64,000 nt of DNA. It comes from Venatoribacter pacificus. Its GTDB lineage: Bacteria > Pseudomonadota > Gammaproteobacteria > Pseudomonadales > Oceanobacteraceae. A model generated the notes under the pieces. It saw nothing but the letters and a program-made list of their open reading frames with translations. It was not told the origin of the DNA and searched no databases. This document shows, piece by piece, positions 7,981-16,081 of the stretch. How positions within the stretch are numbered: the first letter of the stretch is position 1; each line of letters begins with the position of its first letter. The stretch is taken from the NCBI RefSeq assembly GCF_025318105.1, contig NZ_JAOANI010000014.1, forward strand, positions 62,001 through 126,000, in the 5' to 3' direction. The position numbers were made by a program, and so were the translations under genes.

Positions 7981-8382
7981 TCAGAAATTATGGGCGTCGG
8001 CGCGTTTCTCAATCAGTTCAATCTTATAGCCGTCCGGATCTTCAACAAAGGCAATCACCGTGCTGCCACCTTTAACCGGGCCGGCTTCACGCACCACATT
8101 GCCACCATTATTACGGATGCGTTCACAGGCTTCGGCAGCGTTGTCGACTTCGATGGCAATATGGCCGTAGGCGCTGCCCAGATCGTATTCGCTGGTGCCC
8201 CAGTTATAGGTCAGTTCCAGCACCGCACCTTCGCTTTCCGGCTGATAACCGATAAAGGCCAGGGTGTACTGGTATTCTTCGTTGTCGTGTTTGCGCAGTA
8301 GGGTCATGCCCAGCACTTTGGTATAAAACTCAATGGCGCGGTCCATATCGCCGACGCGCAGCATGGTGTGTAACAGTCGCAT
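7981..8382 (-). CDS. gloA: Lactoylglutathione lyase (glyoxalase I)
   Basis: A 133-residue glyoxalase I, close in length to the E. coli enzyme (135). It converts the hemithioacetal of methylglyoxal and glutathione into S-lactoylglutathione in the cytoplasm. The four metal ligands known from E. coli GloA are at the same positions: His5, Glu56, His74 and Glu122. The short form without inserted loops is typical of the Ni/Co-dependent class. It starts ten bases after the stop of nth, so the two are probably read together, linking protection from methylglyoxal with DNA repair. Confidence 0.95.
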   Translation of the reverse strand: MRLLHTMLRVGDMDRAIEFYTKVLGMTLLRKHDNEEYQYTLAFIGYQPESEGAVLELTYNWGTSEYDLGSAYGHIAIEVDNAAEACERIRNNGGNVVREAGPVKGGSTVIAFVEDPDGYKIELIEKRADAHNF

Positions 8383-8391
8383 GGGAAGCTC

Positions 8392-9027
8392 CTAGTCTGA
8401 TGTCTTTTGTTTGAATTCGCACAGGTCTTCGATGATGCAGGCGCCGCATTTGGGTTTGCGTGCCACGCAGACATAACGGCCGTGCAGGATTAGCCAGTGG
8501 TGAGCGTCGAGCTGAAATTCTTTTGGCACGACGCGCATCAGGCGTTGTTCTACTTCATCAACATTTTTACCCGGCGCAATTTTCGTGCGGTTGGACACGC
8601 GGAAAATATGCGTGTCTACCGCAATGGTTGGTTGGCCAAAAGCGGTATTCAGCACCACATTAGCGGTTTTGCGCCCGACACCGGGCAGGGCTTCCAGCGC
8701 TTCACGGGTTTGCGGCACTTCGCCGCCATGTTGTTCAAGCAGAATCTCGCACAACCTGATGACGTTTTTGGCTTTGCTGTTAAACAGGCCGATGGTTTTG
8801 ATGTATTGCTTTAAACCTTCTTCGCCCAATGCGCGGATGGTCTCTGGCGTGTTTGCCACCGGATAGAGCTTACGTGTGGCTTTGTTGACGCTAACGTCGG
8901 TGGCCTGGGCTGATAACAGTACGGCAATCAGCAGCTCGAACGGATTGCTGTACTCCAGTTCGGTTTCCGGATGTGGATTTTCGGCCTTCAGGCGGGAAAA
9001 AATTTCGATGCGTTTTTCTTTATTCAT
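8392..9027 (-). CDS. nth: Endonuclease III
   Basis: A 211-residue DNA glycosylase/AP lyase, exactly the E. coli Nth length, which removes oxidised pyrimidines in base excision repair. The helix-hairpin-helix with the catalytic Lys (LPGVGRKTANVVLN) and the catalytic Asp in VDTHIFRVSNR are present. At the C-terminus the iron-sulphur cluster ligands follow the expected C-x6-C-x2-C-x5-C spacing (CVARKPKC-GAC-IIEDLC). The ATG at 9027 gives MNKEKRIEIF, the usual start. The upstream GGDEF gene on the same strand ends 50 bases ahead, so a common transcript GGDEF-nth-gloA is possible. Confidence 0.96.
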   Translation of the reverse strand: MNKEKRIEIFSRLKAENPHPETELEYSNPFELLIAVLLSAQATDVSVNKATRKLYPVANTPETIRALGEEGLKQYIKTIGLFNSKAKNVIRLCEILLEQHGGEVPQTREALEALPGVGRKTANVVLNTAFGQPTIAVDTHIFRVSNRTKIAPGKNVDEVEQRLMRVVPKEFQLDAHHWLILHGRYVCVARKPKCGACIIEDLCEFKQKTSD

Positions 9028-9077
9028 GCGGATAACAGGCTGACTGAATCAGCGCGTATCATAACGCCGATCCTGTT

Positions 9078-10319
9078 CTATTTCGCCTTTTCTACCCGGT
9101 TGCGGCCATTTTCCTTGGCTTTGTACAGCGCTTTGTCGGCGCGTTTCATTAAATCCTCGATGCTTTCGCCGCTGTTGCGACGTGCCGCGCCAAAACTCAT
9201 GGTGACATTCAGAGTCTTGCTGTCGTTGTTCTGGCCGCGTTGTTTTTTCCCCTGACGCTGGGTCTCCGGGCGCTGCTGACGATTGCGCACCATTAAAGGG
9301 TAGGCGGCGATGCGTTCACGGGTTGCTTCAATAAAAGGCAGACATTCATTCAGCTCGGTGGCCGGGAAAATCAGGGTGAACTCTTCACCACCGTAACGGT
9401 AAGCGCGCCCACCGCCACTGGTTTTATTCAGTTGAGCGGCAACCAGACGCAGCACGTCATCGCCGACATCATGGCCGTGGGTATCATTGAACTGCTTAAA
9501 ATGATCGATATCCGCCATCACCAGCAAATAGCGGCCATGACGGTGTTTCAGATCATTCATCAGTGCCCGGCGACCGGGCAGGCTGGTGAGTTCATCAATA
9601 AAAGCAAGATGATGGTTGTTAATCAGCAGCGTGGCGAATAACAGCAGTAACGACAGACTGCTGACCAATACGGAGATTTGGCTGGCATCCAGGCGATAAA
9701 ACAACCAGCCGTGCAACAGCAGCAAGGCCAGCATCGCCAGCGGGGTATCACTCTGGCGTGGCAGGCGGTTAACCATCAGCGCGGTACCCAGAGTAAAACT
9801 GATCCACGCCGGCAGCGGCAGCAAACCGGCGCTGGCCTGTTGGCGAAAGCCTTCAACCCAATCCAGGCTGGCGGCATACCAGGAGCTGATACTCAGGCTG
9901 CCAAGCAGTAATAATTGCAGTGCCAATATGGCCGGAAATAACAGACCTCCCAGCGATAATGGCCGCCGATCCGGCAGGTAGCGGATTAATGCCGCATTGA
10001 GTGGCCATAACAGGCATAACCAGAAAAACAGCCAATAGGTGTCGGGATCGCTGAGTTGTACCTGTAACCGCTGTTGCACCAGAGCGTAAGTGGCCAGCGT
10101 CAGAATGGCCATCTGAGCAATACGGCCCTGGTTAAACAGCTGCGCCAATAACAGCAGTAGCACACCTAAGCCATACGGCAGAGCCTGCAGCAACAGGGCG
10201 TAGTCGGCATTCCAGCGCGGCATATAAGGCAGGGAAAACCAGGCTGCCAGCAGAACAATAAACGGCAGGGCTGCCGGACGAAGAGAGCGGAGGTAAGGCA
10301 CAATTAATCTCAAAGTCAT
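9078..10319 (-). CDS. Membrane-bound diguanylate cyclase (GGDEF)
   Basis: 413 residues. About 240 N-terminal residues make several hydrophobic helices (seven or eight), with no recognised sensor family. The GGDEF domain follows, beginning at IDELTSLPGRRALMNDL and carrying GGEEF in YRYGGEEFTLIFP, so it should make cyclic di-GMP from two GTP. No RxxD product-inhibition site stands five residues before GGEEF (the segment reads NKTSGGGRAYRY), so feedback inhibition at the usual I-site is unlikely. A Lys/Gln/Arg-rich insertion occurs between GGEEF and the final SFGAA motif. The start is ATG 10319. The signal sensed is unknown. Confidence 0.9.
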   Translation of the reverse strand: MTLRLIVPYLRSLRPAALPFIVLLAAWFSLPYMPRWNADYALLLQALPYGLGVLLLLLAQLFNQGRIAQMAILTLATYALVQQRLQVQLSDPDTYWLFFWLCLLWPLNAALIRYLPDRRPLSLGGLLFPAILALQLLLLGSLSISSWYAASLDWVEGFRQQASAGLLPLPAWISFTLGTALMVNRLPRQSDTPLAMLALLLLHGWLFYRLDASQISVLVSSLSLLLLFATLLINNHHLAFIDELTSLPGRRALMNDLKHRHGRYLLVMADIDHFKQFNDTHGHDVGDDVLRLVAAQLNKTSGGGRAYRYGGEEFTLIFPATELNECLPFIEATRERIAAYPLMVRNRQQRPETQRQGKKQRGQNNDSKTLNVTMSFGAARRNSGESIEDLMKRADKALYKAKENGRNRVEKAK

Positions 10320-10437
10320 TAATAGTGAATCAGGCTCTAACTATAGACGCCTGTGCTGGCCGCAATTGCAACATTGTGTTGGAGAATGGCAACGAATCTG
10401 CGATAAAACGCCTATTTTCCTCCGGAGCAGAAACCCT

Positions 10438-10830
10438 ATGCAGATTGGTGACCGTTACGAGCTGGAAGTGGATATTACCGCGGCGTATACGGCGCAGGGA
10501 TTGTGCACAACAATAGAAGAACGTTTTCCTGAGGTACTGGCAACAGCCAAAATGATTGCCCTGATGGAGCTGGCAGCGTCACGACTGATGACGCCATTAT
10601 TGGCTGCGGGTGAACTTTCGGTCGGAGTGCATGTAAATGTGACCCATATAGCGCCGACGCCAGTCGGAGCGAGTGTGAAAGTCAGTGCTGAGTATCTGGG
10701 CAAACCGGCCGACTTTTACGAATTCGAAGTCCGCCTTGAAGATGCGGCAGGGATAGCCGGGGCGGGCACCCATGGCCGTGCCATCGTAGCCGAAGAGCGC
10801 TTGCTGCAAGGAGCTGAACGGCGACGTTAA
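10438..10830 (+). CDS. Hotdog-fold thioesterase (FlK-like family)
   Basis: A 130-residue single-domain hotdog protein resembling the fluoroacetyl-CoA thioesterase FlK family. The segment FPEVLATAKMIALMELAA carries a Thr and Glu, and VNVTHIAPTPVG carries a His, in the order of the FlK catalytic residues. It probably hydrolyses a small acyl-CoA; there is no reason to think fluoroacetate is the substrate. The ATG at 10438 has TCCGGAG about ten bases upstream and gives the usual N-terminus (MQIGDRYELEVDI); a frame extension upstream to 10366 looks non-coding. Single gene, divergent from the GGDEF gene. Confidence 0.8.
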   Translation: MQIGDRYELEVDITAAYTAQGLCTTIEERFPEVLATAKMIALMELAASRLMTPLLAAGELSVGVHVNVTHIAPTPVGASVKVSAEYLGKPADFYEFEVRLEDAAGIAGAGTHGRAIVAEERLLQGAERRR

Positions 10831-11010
10831 TGTGTGACATAGACCGCTTTTACGGCAGAATTTTCAGGTGAAGGTGGCTTCCCCCTCGGATATACTTCGC
10901 GGCTTATCAATAAAGCGGCTTCTGTCGTTTTCAGGATGGCGGCTCTGCTGTCAGCAGCGAATGCACAATGGACTACAGGCCCGGTTAAGGGTACTTCTAA
11001 GGACTACATC

Positions 11011-14000
11011 ATGATCAGCCCACGTCTGGCGCTTGTCGCCATTATTTCCTCCGCTTTATTGCTTGCCGGGTGCAGCGATAATGATTCCGGCAGCTCGTCA
11101 GCCAGTTCTGCTCAGGCAGTCAGTGAGCCGTCACTTGATCAGGTAGCCGAGGCTCCAGCGTCGAGCGCCATTCCGGCTGAATCCGTTGCTCCGGCAGGTA
11201 CAAAAGCCCAGGCCGATGCTAAAGCCCCCGGCGAAAAGCTGACAACGGCCGAACTGTACGCCGGTGTGCCGTTACAGGTAGCGGATATCAGCGAGCAGAA
11301 TTACGACGATGGTAGTGCCATAGGAATTACCTTTTCTGTACCGCTGGATGGCAGTAAGAACTTTCAGGGATATTTACTGGTGGAGCGTGAGCTGAATAAC
11401 AGCAAGCGTGAACCCGTTGATGGCGGCTGGATCTTATCCGACGATGGCCGCACCGCGTATTTTGAAAGTGTTGAACCGGACAACCGTTACTGGGTTACCG
11501 TTGATTCTGGCATCCGCGCGATTAACGGTGAAACCCTGCACAAACCCAGCCGTGGTGATGTGAAATTCGGCTCGTTGAGTGCCAGCCTTGCCTTTGCCAG
11601 TAACGGCCATTTCTTACCATTAAATCTGCATACCGGTCTGCCGCTGTATGCCTTAAACGTCAGCGAAGCCAATGTGGCTTTTCACCGGGTAAATGCCGAT
11701 CAACTGGTGCGTTTGCTTAACTGGAAAAACCGTGGCCAGAGCGAAAGCTATTACCGCCTTGATGAGCTGCCACAATTTTCTGAATTAGTGCACGAAGGGC
11801 GTTTTACTCTGCCTGCCGAGCGTAACAAGCGCCGCCAGATTAATTTACCGCTGCAGGATATTCCGGCGCTGCGTGAAGCGGGTGTCTACCTGGCAGTGAT
11901 GGCACGTCCCGGACAGTATGATAACCAGCTTGCCGTTACCTATTTTATGGTGACCGATATCGGCGTGCATATCCGCAATTACGGCAACGGCTTTGATGTT
12001 TATCTGAATACTCTGGGCAGCCCGGAGCCGGTCGAAGGCGCACAGGTTCAGTTATTAAACAGCAATGGCAGTGTTGCCTTTGAAGCAACCAGCAGTGCCG
12101 CAGGACGCGTCAGCGTACGCCGTAAAATTGATTACGGCCAGGTGCTGGTGGTGCGTAAAGATGAATCCGTCAGCCTGGTGAATTTAAATACTCCGGCCCT
12201 CGATTTATCCGATTTCCGTCTGGCCGACCGTCCATACAACAGTGCCGAACTCTTTATTTATGCACCGCGTGATATTTACCGTGGCGGTGAGACTGCCACC
12301 TTCAGTGCTTTGTTGCGTGATGATGATGGCAAGAGTGTTAATTCACGGCCATTAAAAGGCCGCATCATCCGCCCGGATGGTCAGAAAGTAAAAGACATCA
12401 ACTGGCAGCCGGCTGCCGGTGGTTATTACCAGTATGAATATCCGCTGGCCGCCGATGCCCAGACCGGTAACTGGCGTTTAGAAGTTGAAGGCGTGAGTAA
12501 AAACCGCGTGGTGTATCAGTTTAAAGTCGAAGACTTTATGCCTGAGCGTCTGAAGCTGACCTTTAATCCCGGACAGAATACCACCCGATACTTCACCAGC
12601 CGTGAGCGTCTGAATATTCCGGTACTGGGTGAATATTTATACGGTGCACCGGCGGCGGGTAACCGTTTTGATGCCAGCATCCGTGTATCGTCACTGGCAC
12701 ATCCTTTTGAACAATGGCCGGATTTCCATTTTGGCAATGTGCGCGAAACCGACTGGAATCAGCAGTTTATTGAAAACGGTGCTGTGCTGGATAAAGACGG
12801 CAAGCTGAGCCTGAATATTGATTCCCGCTGGGATGGTGCCAAATCGCCGCTGGCGGTAACCGTTACCGGTAGTCTGTTTGAATCCGGCGGTCGCCCGGTG
12901 GTGCGCCGCCATGTTGCCCGTGTTTTACCGGGTAAAGAGCTGGTCGGTATCCGCCCGCTGTTTGGCGATCGTGCAGCACGTAATTCACAGGCAGAATTTG
13001 AGCTGATTAAAACCAATGCCAAAGGTGAAAAACTGGCGGCCGATAATTTGCAGGTGCGGTTAATTAATCAGAATCGCCGTTACCACTGGCGCTATTCCAG
13101 CAACCGCGGCTGGTATGTGGAAACCAGCGAGCGTGAATTCAGCGAACTGACACTGACACGCAGCATCAGTGCCGGTAATACCGAAAAACTGGCGCTACCG
13201 GTCAGCTTCGGCAGCTATCGTCTGGAAATTACCGATAAAAGCACCGGTTTAATCAGCAGCATGACCTTTGATGCGGGAGAAAACTGGTATTGGTACTGGG
13301 AAGATGCTCAGAATGCCGAGCAGGGCGCACGCCCGGATAAAGTTGTATTGGCTCTCGATAAAGCCGCGTATGCCGCCGGTGATGTCGCACGTCTGAAAAT
13401 TGTACCGCCAGCGGCCGGTGAAACCCTGGTGGTGGTCGAAAGTAATCAGCTGTTGTGGAGTGCCCGGGTAACCACGCCCGCCGAAGGTGCCACGCTGGAT
13501 ATTCCGGTCGATGAATCCTGGAACCGTCACGATATTTATATCAGTGCGCTGCATTTACAGCCGGCCGACAACAAACAGCGCATTACCCCGACCCGTTCAG
13601 TGGGGCTGATGCATCTGAAACTGGATCGTGAACCACGCCGTCTTAATATTGCCCTCGATGCCCCAAAAAAGTGGACGCCGAACCAGCGTGTCGTCACCGA
13701 AGTGACAGTCAGCGATAGTAACGGTGGTGCCGTTAACAGCGCTTGGGTAACCCTGGCGGCGGTGGATGTTGGTGTGCTGTCGATTACCGATTTTAAAACC
13801 CCCGATCCTTTTGCCTGGTTCTTCAGCCCGCGCCGTTATCTGGTGGATATGTACGATATGTACAGCCATTTAATTGGTCTGAATAACAACCGCATGGCGA
13901 CTCAGCGTTTTGGTGGTGATGCGCCGGAATTAAGCCGTGGCGGTAAAAAAGCCCGCGCCGAAGTACAGATCGTATCGTTGTTTTCCGGTCAGGTGGCGGT

Positions 14001-16041
14001 GAAAAATGGCGTTGCCCGCATTCCGCTGCAATTACCCGATTTTAATGGCCGTCTGCGGTTAATGGCGCTGGCCTTTGATGACGAACGTTTCGGCAGTCTG
14101 GAGCAGGAAGTCACGGTCGCAGCGCCGGTGGTTACACAACTGTCTTTACCGCGTTTTGTCGCCGTGGGTGATGAGACCAGCGTGGCGCTGGACGTTACCA
14201 ATTTAAGTGGTGAGCAGCAGGTATTAAATCTGCAATTCAGCCTCACTGGCCCGGCAGTCGTGCGTGATAACACACCATTAACCCAGCAGCTGACGCTGGC
14301 TGATGGTGAAAAACAAACCCTGTTATTACCTCTGCGTTCAGAGTTCCCGGCCGGGCAGATTGAAATTGGCCTGCAATTAACCGGTGCCGGTGATTACTCT
14401 CTTACCCAGAGCTGGAAACTGAACAGCCGTGCCGCCCATCCGGCATTGACCAAAAAGAAACAAGTGGTATTGCAGCCGGGCGAGCGTCTGGTGTTGGACG
14501 GCAGCGAGATGGATGGTTGGATTCCGCAATCACTGGAAGCGCTGCTCAGCGTTAATAACCGCGTGAATTTAAATCCGCGCAGTCAGCTCGAATACCTGCT
14601 GCATTATCCGTACGGCTGTCTGGAGCAATCGTTAAGCTCCACTTATCCGTGGATTTATGCAACGCCGAATCAACTGTCGGACCTGGGCCTGAAAAATACC
14701 ACCGGCCGTAACCGCGACAGTGCCCTGGACAGCGGCATGGATCGTATTGTTAAGCGCCAGATGAATCATGGCGGTTATGGTTTGTGGTCTAACCACGACG
14801 ATTATGAACAGCACTGGTTAACCGCTTATGCCGGTGATTTCCTCACCGATGCCCAGGACGAAGGTGTACGTGTTGATGCCGATGTACTGCGTAAAACCCT
14901 GAGCCGTTTGCAGGAATATCTGCGTGGTCGTGGTAATTTCAGCGAACGCTGGAATGACCGTCCGGAACTTTACCGTCAGATTTATCAGAGCTATGCCGCC
15001 TATGTTCTGGCGCGGCATAAAAAAGCATCGCTGAGTGATATCCGTCGCCTGGCGGGTGAGGCGCGTCTGGATTTACCGGCCCTGCCATTACTGCATCTGG
15101 CACTGGCGGCAAAATTACAGGGCGACCAGCAGCTGTCTGATCAGTTAATGGAAAAACTGAAAACCGTGCAGCGTGAAGAAAATTATTACCTCGGTGATTA
15201 TGGTTCACGGGTGCGTGATACCGCGCAGGTGGTACGCCTGTTACTGCAGTATCGTCAGCAGCAGAGTTTTGCGCTCAGCCGTGCTGAAGCGCTGGCGCGT
15301 ATGCTGGAGCGTCGTACTTACCTGAGTACGCAGGAACGTAACGCCATCTTTATGGCGGCGGTGCAGCTGGATCGTGTGCCGGGTGATGAGTGGAGCGGTG
15401 AGCTGAGCATGGGCAGCGTATTAAAAACCCTGCAGCAGGCCGGTGAATTTAATCTGCTGGAAAGTGGCAGCAGCCTGCGTGATGGCGTAACGCTGAGCAA
15501 TACCAGCAGCGATCCGTTATTCGCCACGCTGATGTATCAGGGTCACAGCAAACTGGCACCGCCGGCTGAAAGTAATGGTGTGAGTATTCAGCGCCGTTAT
15601 TTCACCACCGACGGTCAGGCAATTATTGCGGATGACGGTGCACTGCGCATGAAAGTCGGTGAGCTGATGCTGGTGCAGCTGGAAGTAAAAGCCGATAAAC
15701 GCCGTCCTGATTTATTGCTGGTGGATTTATTACCGGCCGGTCTGGAGCTGGAAAATCAGAACTTAAGCGCATCGATCAAGCTGGATGAGATCAATATCGA
15801 TACTCAGCCGGTGGCCGAATGGCAGCGCCGTTCGCGTATTTCTCATCAGGAATACCGTGACGACCGTTATGTCGCCGCCATTGATGCCGATTCTTACAGC
15901 ACCACCCGGGTATTTTATCTGGTGCGGGCGGTAACGCCGGGTAATTATCAGGTGCCGGTGCCGCTGGTTGAAGATATGTACGACCCGGAAACCCGTGCGC
16001 TGGGTACTACGCCGGATATTCTGTTTGTTACTCAGCCCTGA
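11011..16041 (+). CDS. Alpha-2-macroglobulin family lipoprotein with thioester motif
   Basis: 1,676 residues. The ATG at 11011 gives a lipoprotein signal with lipobox LLAGC (Cys21), preceded by AAGGA. A Ser/Ala-rich linker follows, then repeated macroglobulin-like beta domains, the bait-region part and the thioester domain near the C-terminus. The thioester signature CLEQ is intact at residues 1203-1206 (bases 14617-14628), so it should be able to trap attacking proteases covalently, unlike macroglobulins that lack it. It is followed 40 bases later by pbpC, the classic partner encoding penicillin-binding protein 1C, and the pair is thought to guard and repair the periplasm when the outer membrane is breached. 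E. coli YfhM is the model. Confidence 0.95.
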   Translation: MISPRLALVAIISSALLLAGCSDNDSGSSSASSAQAVSEPSLDQVAEAPASSAIPAESVAPAGTKAQADAKAPGEKLTTAELYAGVPLQVADISEQNYDDGSAIGITFSVPLDGSKNFQGYLLVERELNNSKREPVDGGWILSDDGRTAYFESVEPDNRYWVTVDSGIRAINGETLHKPSRGDVKFGSLSASLAFASNGHFLPLNLHTGLPLYALNVSEANVAFHRVNADQLVRLLNWKNRGQSESYYRLDELPQFSELVHEGRFTLPAERNKRRQINLPLQDIPALREAGVYLAVMARPGQYDNQLAVTYFMVTDIGVHIRNYGNGFDVYLNTLGSPEPVEGAQVQLLNSNGSVAFEATSSAAGRVSVRRKIDYGQVLVVRKDESVSLVNLNTPALDLSDFRLADRPYNSAELFIYAPRDIYRGGETATFSALLRDDDGKSVNSRPLKGRIIRPDGQKVKDINWQPAAGGYYQYEYPLAADAQTGNWRLEVEGVSKNRVVYQFKVEDFMPERLKLTFNPGQNTTRYFTSRERLNIPVLGEYLYGAPAAGNRFDASIRVSSLAHPFEQWPDFHFGNVRETDWNQQFIENGAVLDKDGKLSLNIDSRWDGAKSPLAVTVTGSLFESGGRPVVRRHVARVLPGKELVGIRPLFGDRAARNSQAEFELIKTNAKGEKLAADNLQVRLINQNRRYHWRYSSNRGWYVETSEREFSELTLTRSISAGNTEKLALPVSFGSYRLEITDKSTGLISSMTFDAGENWYWYWEDAQNAEQGARPDKVVLALDKAAYAAGDVARLKIVPPAAGETLVVVESNQLLWSARVTTPAEGATLDIPVDESWNRHDIYISALHLQPADNKQRITPTRSVGLMHLKLDREPRRLNIALDAPKKWTPNQRVVTEVTVSDSNGGAVNSAWVTLAAVDVGVLSITDFKTPDPFAWFFSPRRYLVDMYDMYSHLIGLNNNRMATQRFGGDAPELSRGGKKARAEVQIVSLFSGQVAVKNGVARIPLQLPDFNGRLRLMALAFDDERFGSLEQEVTVAAPVVTQLSLPRFVAVGDETSVALDVTNLSGEQQVLNLQFSLTGPAVVRDNTPLTQQLTLADGEKQTLLLPLRSEFPAGQIEIGLQLTGAGDYSLTQSWKLNSRAAHPALTKKKQVVLQPGERLVLDGSEMDGWIPQSLEALLSVNNRVNLNPRSQLEYLLHYPYGCLEQSLSSTYPWIYATPNQLSDLGLKNTTGRNRDSALDSGMDRIVKRQMNHGGYGLWSNHDDYEQHWLTAYAGDFLTDAQDEGVRVDADVLRKTLSRLQEYLRGRGNFSERWNDRPELYRQIYQSYAAYVLARHKKASLSDIRRLAGEARLDLPALPLLHLALAAKLQGDQQLSDQLMEKLKTVQREENYYLGDYGSRVRDTAQVVRLLLQYRQQQSFALSRAEALARMLERRTYLSTQERNAIFMAAVQLDRVPGDEWSGELSMGSVLKTLQQAGEFNLLESGSSLRDGVTLSNTSSDPLFATLMYQGHSKLAPPAESNGVSIQRRYFTTDGQAIIADDGALRMKVGELMLVQLEVKADKRRPDLLLVDLLPAGLELENQNLSASIKLDEINIDTQPVAEWQRRSRISHQEYRDDRYVAAIDADSYSTTRVFYLVRAVTPGNYQVPVPLVEDMYDPETRALGTTPDILFVTQP

Positions 16042-16081
16042 TTCTCTGATGTTGAATGTGTCAGTCAGAAGAGTCCTCTGA

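Noticed and set aside
7719..8012. Short frames on both strands in the gap before gloA
   Set aside because: No resemblance to known proteins, no ribosome site, and they overlap each other and gloA.
10936..11010. N-terminal extension of the macroglobulin frame
   Set aside because: The ATG at 11011 directly starts a lipoprotein signal peptide with lipobox; the extension would bury it.
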